Source: a virus. From it: a DNA stretch of 32,187 bases. The translations under genes were made by a program, and so were the position numbers. Every line of letters starts with the position of its first letter. Within the stretch, counting starts at the first letter, position 1. The notes below the pieces were generated by a model. That model searched no databases, was not told where the DNA came from, and saw only the letters and a program-made list of their open reading frames with translations. The DNA lies in IMG/VR virus record IMGVR_UViG_3300008111_000162, positions 1-32,187 of that record; one strand, 5' to 3'. This document shows, piece after piece, positions 29,973 to 32,187 of this stretch.

Positions 29973-31415
29973 TTAATATATTAATTTATGTACAATTTTG
30001 TTTTTAGGTAACTTTTCTATTTTAATCAGCTCAAACTTCTTTCTAGGTTTAAACTTGTCAAATGTTTGTTCTATAGACTCTATGACGTTATCACACATAT
30101 GTTCTGCACTCATCATAGACTCTTCAGATAAAACCCATTTGCGTCCTGCCATACCACGACGTTGTCTTTCTTCTACTGACATATTATAAACCTGCTCTAA
30201 TTTTTCAGCGGCGTCAATAAAGCTACAACGATCGTCTAGAATGTATGGTGTAGGAATAGAACCAACTATGCTTTGATTTGTCGGAAATAATGGTATAGCC
30301 CACTCTCCACATTCTTTATATGTACCATAATGATTAGAACAGAAGTTCTCATCAAAATCAATCCACTTACCATTCTCATCAACAAATCGCATTTGATCTT
30401 GCATACCTCCAGTTACATTGGCCATAATCATTTTACCACACATCATACCTTCAGTTAAGCTAAGACCCCAACCTTCGTTAGAAGACATTAGAACTACGAT
30501 ATCACTTAGGTTATAAAGTAAGTTAACCTCTTCAGCTGGAACACGTGAATCTGAAAAGTAAACTTTTTGATAGGTTGGGTCACACAACAGATCTATTACA
30601 GCTTCTAAGTCTGTACCATTCTCATCTTGACGCTGTGTATGGAGTACAAGTGCACATTTAGCAGCCTTTTCTTTACCTATTCTATCACAAAATACAGAAT
30701 ACGCTGCAATAGTGTCTGCTGTACATTTACGCCTAATGTTTCTTGAGTTATAGAACGCAACAAACTCTGGCTCGAAATCACCGAAGATCTGTCTTTTCTT
30801 TGCTTCTAATTTATCATTTTCAAGCTTCATGAACTCTGTGATAGGATAGAATATCTTTTCATTGATACCATGAGGTACATACTTAATGATCTTGTCTTTA
30901 GCTTTATCTCCTAGTACAAGTCTATTAATGTTCTGAGTTTGTTTAGAGATAGCCATTAAAGTATCGCAAGACTCATAGTATGACTTATTGTATAATGGAG
31001 CTGGCATGTCGTCCCAAATGTTCAAATAGATCATTGGCACTTTCTTACGTATCTCATTCTCCATTTGAAATAACCAGATCCAGTATCTAGGATCAGTAAA
31101 GAATAGAATAGCATCTGGCTTTTCTATATCCATCAATTGTCTAATTAGTTCAACTGTACCATAACCAGATATTGGGTACATATAGACACTAGCATCAGGA
31201 ATACCTGCAACACGACCGGTATCTTGTGAAATGTCTAAACGTTTACCTTGATCTGGATGGTTGATAGCCGCGCCTAAATTAACCCAATTGTATTTGTGTG
31301 CTGTTCCTACTACGATCTCTCTAGCCATTGTAGAGATACCTGAGGTCATACGTATGTCGTCACATAAGAACAGAATTTTCTTTCTCTGTTCTCTAGGAAT
31401 GTAACCTTTTTTCAT
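29973..31415 (-). CDS. GT4-family glycosyltransferase, 480 aa
   Basis: N-terminal half with FLCDDIRMTSGISTMAREI (16-34); donor half with VPHGINEKIF (180-189), FYNSRNIRRK (221-230) and SSNEGWGLSLTE (311-322), the GT4 signature. It is longer than usual, with inserts near 343-395. It is the first transferase gene after the promoter-like block at 31664-31696. It likely acts early in glycan assembly. Confidence 0.9.
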   Translation of the reverse strand: MKKGYIPREQRKKILFLCDDIRMTSGISTMAREIVVGTAHKYNWVNLGAAINHPDQGKRLDISQDTGRVAGIPDASVYMYPISGYGTVELIRQLMDIEKPDAILFFTDPRYWIWLFQMENEIRKKVPMIYLNIWDDMPAPLYNKSYYESCDTLMAISKQTQNINRLVLGDKAKDKIIKYVPHGINEKIFYPITEFMKLENDKLEAKKRQIFGDFEPEFVAFYNSRNIRRKCTADTIAAYSVFCDRIGKEKAAKCALVLHTQRQDENGTDLEAVIDLLCDPTYQKVYFSDSRVPAEEVNLLYNLSDIVVLMSSNEGWGLSLTEGMMCGKMIMANVTGGMQDQMRFVDENGKWIDFDENFCSNHYGTYKECGEWAIPLFPTNQSIVGSIPTPYILDDRCSFIDAAEKLEQVYNMSVEERQRRGMAGRKWVLSEESMMSAEHMCDNVIESIEQTFDKFKPRKKFELIKIEKLPKNKIVHKLIY

Positions 31416-31422
31416 TTACAAC

Positions 31423-31641
31423 TTATTTTATTGCGTCAATTAAAGTAGATCCTGTGTAGTATGTGTTATACTGTTCGTGGACAGATTGTCTGAAGCTAGA
31501 GTCAGTTAAATACATGAACATAGCTCTTTCAACTATATCTTGTAGACTCATCTTAGTTTTTACTGATGTAACTTTGAAGTCTTCGTACAAAGTCTGTGGG
31601 ATCTTAACAGACGTTATAACTCTTTTTGCTTTACTTACCAT
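31423..31641 (-). CDS. Ribbon-helix-helix regulator, 72 aa
   Basis: KAKRVITSVKIPQTLYEDFK, then VTSVKTKMSLQDIVERAMFM, fits the beta-strand (ITSVKIP), two-helix layout of the CopG/Arc family, which bind DNA as dimers. The gene has its own promoter-like block and is followed at 8 bp by the GT4 gene, so it is a candidate autoregulator of the island, or of the palindrome arrays at 8113 and 12599. Confidence 0.82.
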   Translation of the reverse strand: MVSKAKRVITSVKIPQTLYEDFKVTSVKTKMSLQDIVERAMFMYLTDSSFRQSVHEQYNTYYTGSTLIDAIK

Positions 31642-31663
31642 ATTCCTTTCTTAATAAATATAC

Positions 31664-31696
31664 TAGAATATACAAATAAATACGTAAATAAAAAAA
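31664..31696 (-). promoter_or_regulatory. Promoter-like block P-31.6 (variant)
   Basis: On the minus strand a TTTTT box (31696-31692) with AAATATTTTT flank and, 19 bp on, TATATTC (31672-31666), with a second TATATTTA just after it (31662-31655). The flank matches the other blocks at 9 of 10 positions, but the -7-like box differs, so this is weaker. It precedes the ribbon-helix-helix gene; the region 31642-31701 is otherwise very AT-rich and non-coding. Confidence 0.5.
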
Positions 31697-31701
31697 TATT
31701 T

Positions 31702-32187
31702 TTATGCCTTTTTGTCACAAAGTTCTGGCTTATTTGTATACGGACAGAACTTGCAACTGTTTAAGTTCTTAGGATACAGCCTATCTTTTTTGTATTTAGC
31801 ATCATGAGTAAAGCACTCTCTAATGAATAGTGACAGATCTTTAACAGCATCTTCTACTTTCTTTTTACCATTAGAAGGTACAAACTCTTGCACTCTGTAG
31901 ATTGGATAGTCTGGGCTCTGATATACTTTTCTCTTTACTATAAAGAACTTAACGTCTATCTTGTCCTCAGGCACATTCATTACTTTTGAATAAAACCTCT
32001 TGTACAACAGTATTTGATTGATTTTAGTCTGGTCTTTCTTTTCGTAGTCTGACCAACCTTTTGTACTGGTTTTGATATCGTAGATGGTGTAGGATTCTGT
32101 GTTTTTTTCATAGATAATAAAGTCAATTGATCCATTCATTAATACATTTGGTATATCTTCTAGAACTGGTTGTAGGATAGGAATTTC
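31702..32187 (-). CDS. PD-(D/E)XK nuclease, Cas4/RecB-like (N-terminus outside window)
   Basis: The frame is open from the window edge (reads EIPILQPVLEDIPNVLMNGS ...), so the ATG at 32139 is not the true start. Core residues: G-S-I-D in VLMNGSIDFIIY, then YTIYDIKTS (D-x-K) give the D...DxK catalytic site; QTKINQILLYKRFY is the QxxxY helix. A C-terminal NSCKFCPYTNKPELC has three Cys of a Cas4-type Fe-S site. Such exonucleases act in recombination, end processing or DNA replication. It has no CRISPR neighbours, so it is a phage DNA enzyme. Confidence 0.88.
   Translation of the reverse strand, partial: EIPILQPVLEDIPNVLMNGSIDFIIYEKNTESYTIYDIKTSTKGWSDYEKKDQTKINQILLYKRFYSKVMNVPEDKIDVKFFIVKRKVYQSPDYPIYRVQEFVPSNGKKKVEDAVKDLSLFIRECFTHDAKYKKDRLYPKNLNSCKFCPYTNKPELCDKKA

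Noticed and set aside
14489-31415. DNA hypermodification by the glycosyltransferases (as in T4 glucosyl-hmC)
   Set aside because: No hydroxymethylase, thymidylate synthase-like or DNA-modifying GT motif is in the window; methyltransferases are of FkbM/CmcI type.

Overview
The window looks like part of a large tailed bacteriophage genome. Evidence: every credible gene lies on the minus strand, genes are packed with 1-30 nt gaps or ATGA-type overlaps, most are short unknown proteins, and there is a tRNA-like gene but no rRNA, ribosomal or housekeeping genes. DNA is AT-rich. The host is probably a member of Bacteroidetes. Shine-Dalgarno sequences are nearly absent, starts are preceded by A-rich leaders (often AAAATAAAAGTTATG), and intergenic promoter-like blocks have a TATATTTA box, which resembles the TAnnTTTG -7 element of that phylum. 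The host assignment is inference; no virion hallmark gene (terminase, portal, capsid) is visible to confirm the phage type.

Layout, in order of transcription (high to low coordinates): (1) 32187-31423, a Cas4/RecB-like PD-(D/E)XK nuclease cut by the window edge, then a ribbon-helix-helix regulator behind a promoter-like block. (2) 31415-14489, a 17-kb glycan island: two GT4 glycosyltransferases, two small phage proteins, a GT2, an RfbH-type PLP/Fe-S 3-dehydrase, a GT-B enzyme, a GDP-mannose 3,5-epimerase, an FkbM methyltransferase, a three-module glycosyltransferase, a second methyltransferase, an RmlB-type 4,6-dehydratase, a CitE/HpcH-like aldolase, a HAD phosphatase, a ThDP enzyme of the acetolactate synthase family, a short SDR and a final GT2. 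(3) 14468-12700, unknown proteins and an HTH/HNH-like pair. (4) 12513-8191 and (5) 8023-1, many small accessory genes including two HExxH proteins, a SWIM zinc-finger gene with an apparent frameshift, a metallophosphoesterase, a class II tRNA-like gene, and a small paralogous family (MAQQTAVxWL).

Blocks 4 and 5 each begin with the same control module: a promoter-like pair of boxes with identical 19-bp spacing, preceded by three or four copies of a 13-bp palindrome (ATTGA-NNN-TCAAT). A third promoter of the same form, without palindromes, precedes the phosphoesterase gene at 4694. The sugar island probably makes and transfers unusual deoxy, L- and methylated sugars, either onto the host surface or onto phage particles. 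No nucleotidyltransferase is present, so activated sugars must come from the host or from genes outside the window.

Several obvious long frames have wrong starts, and six short genes (32-54 codons) sit in apparent gaps; these are corrected below.
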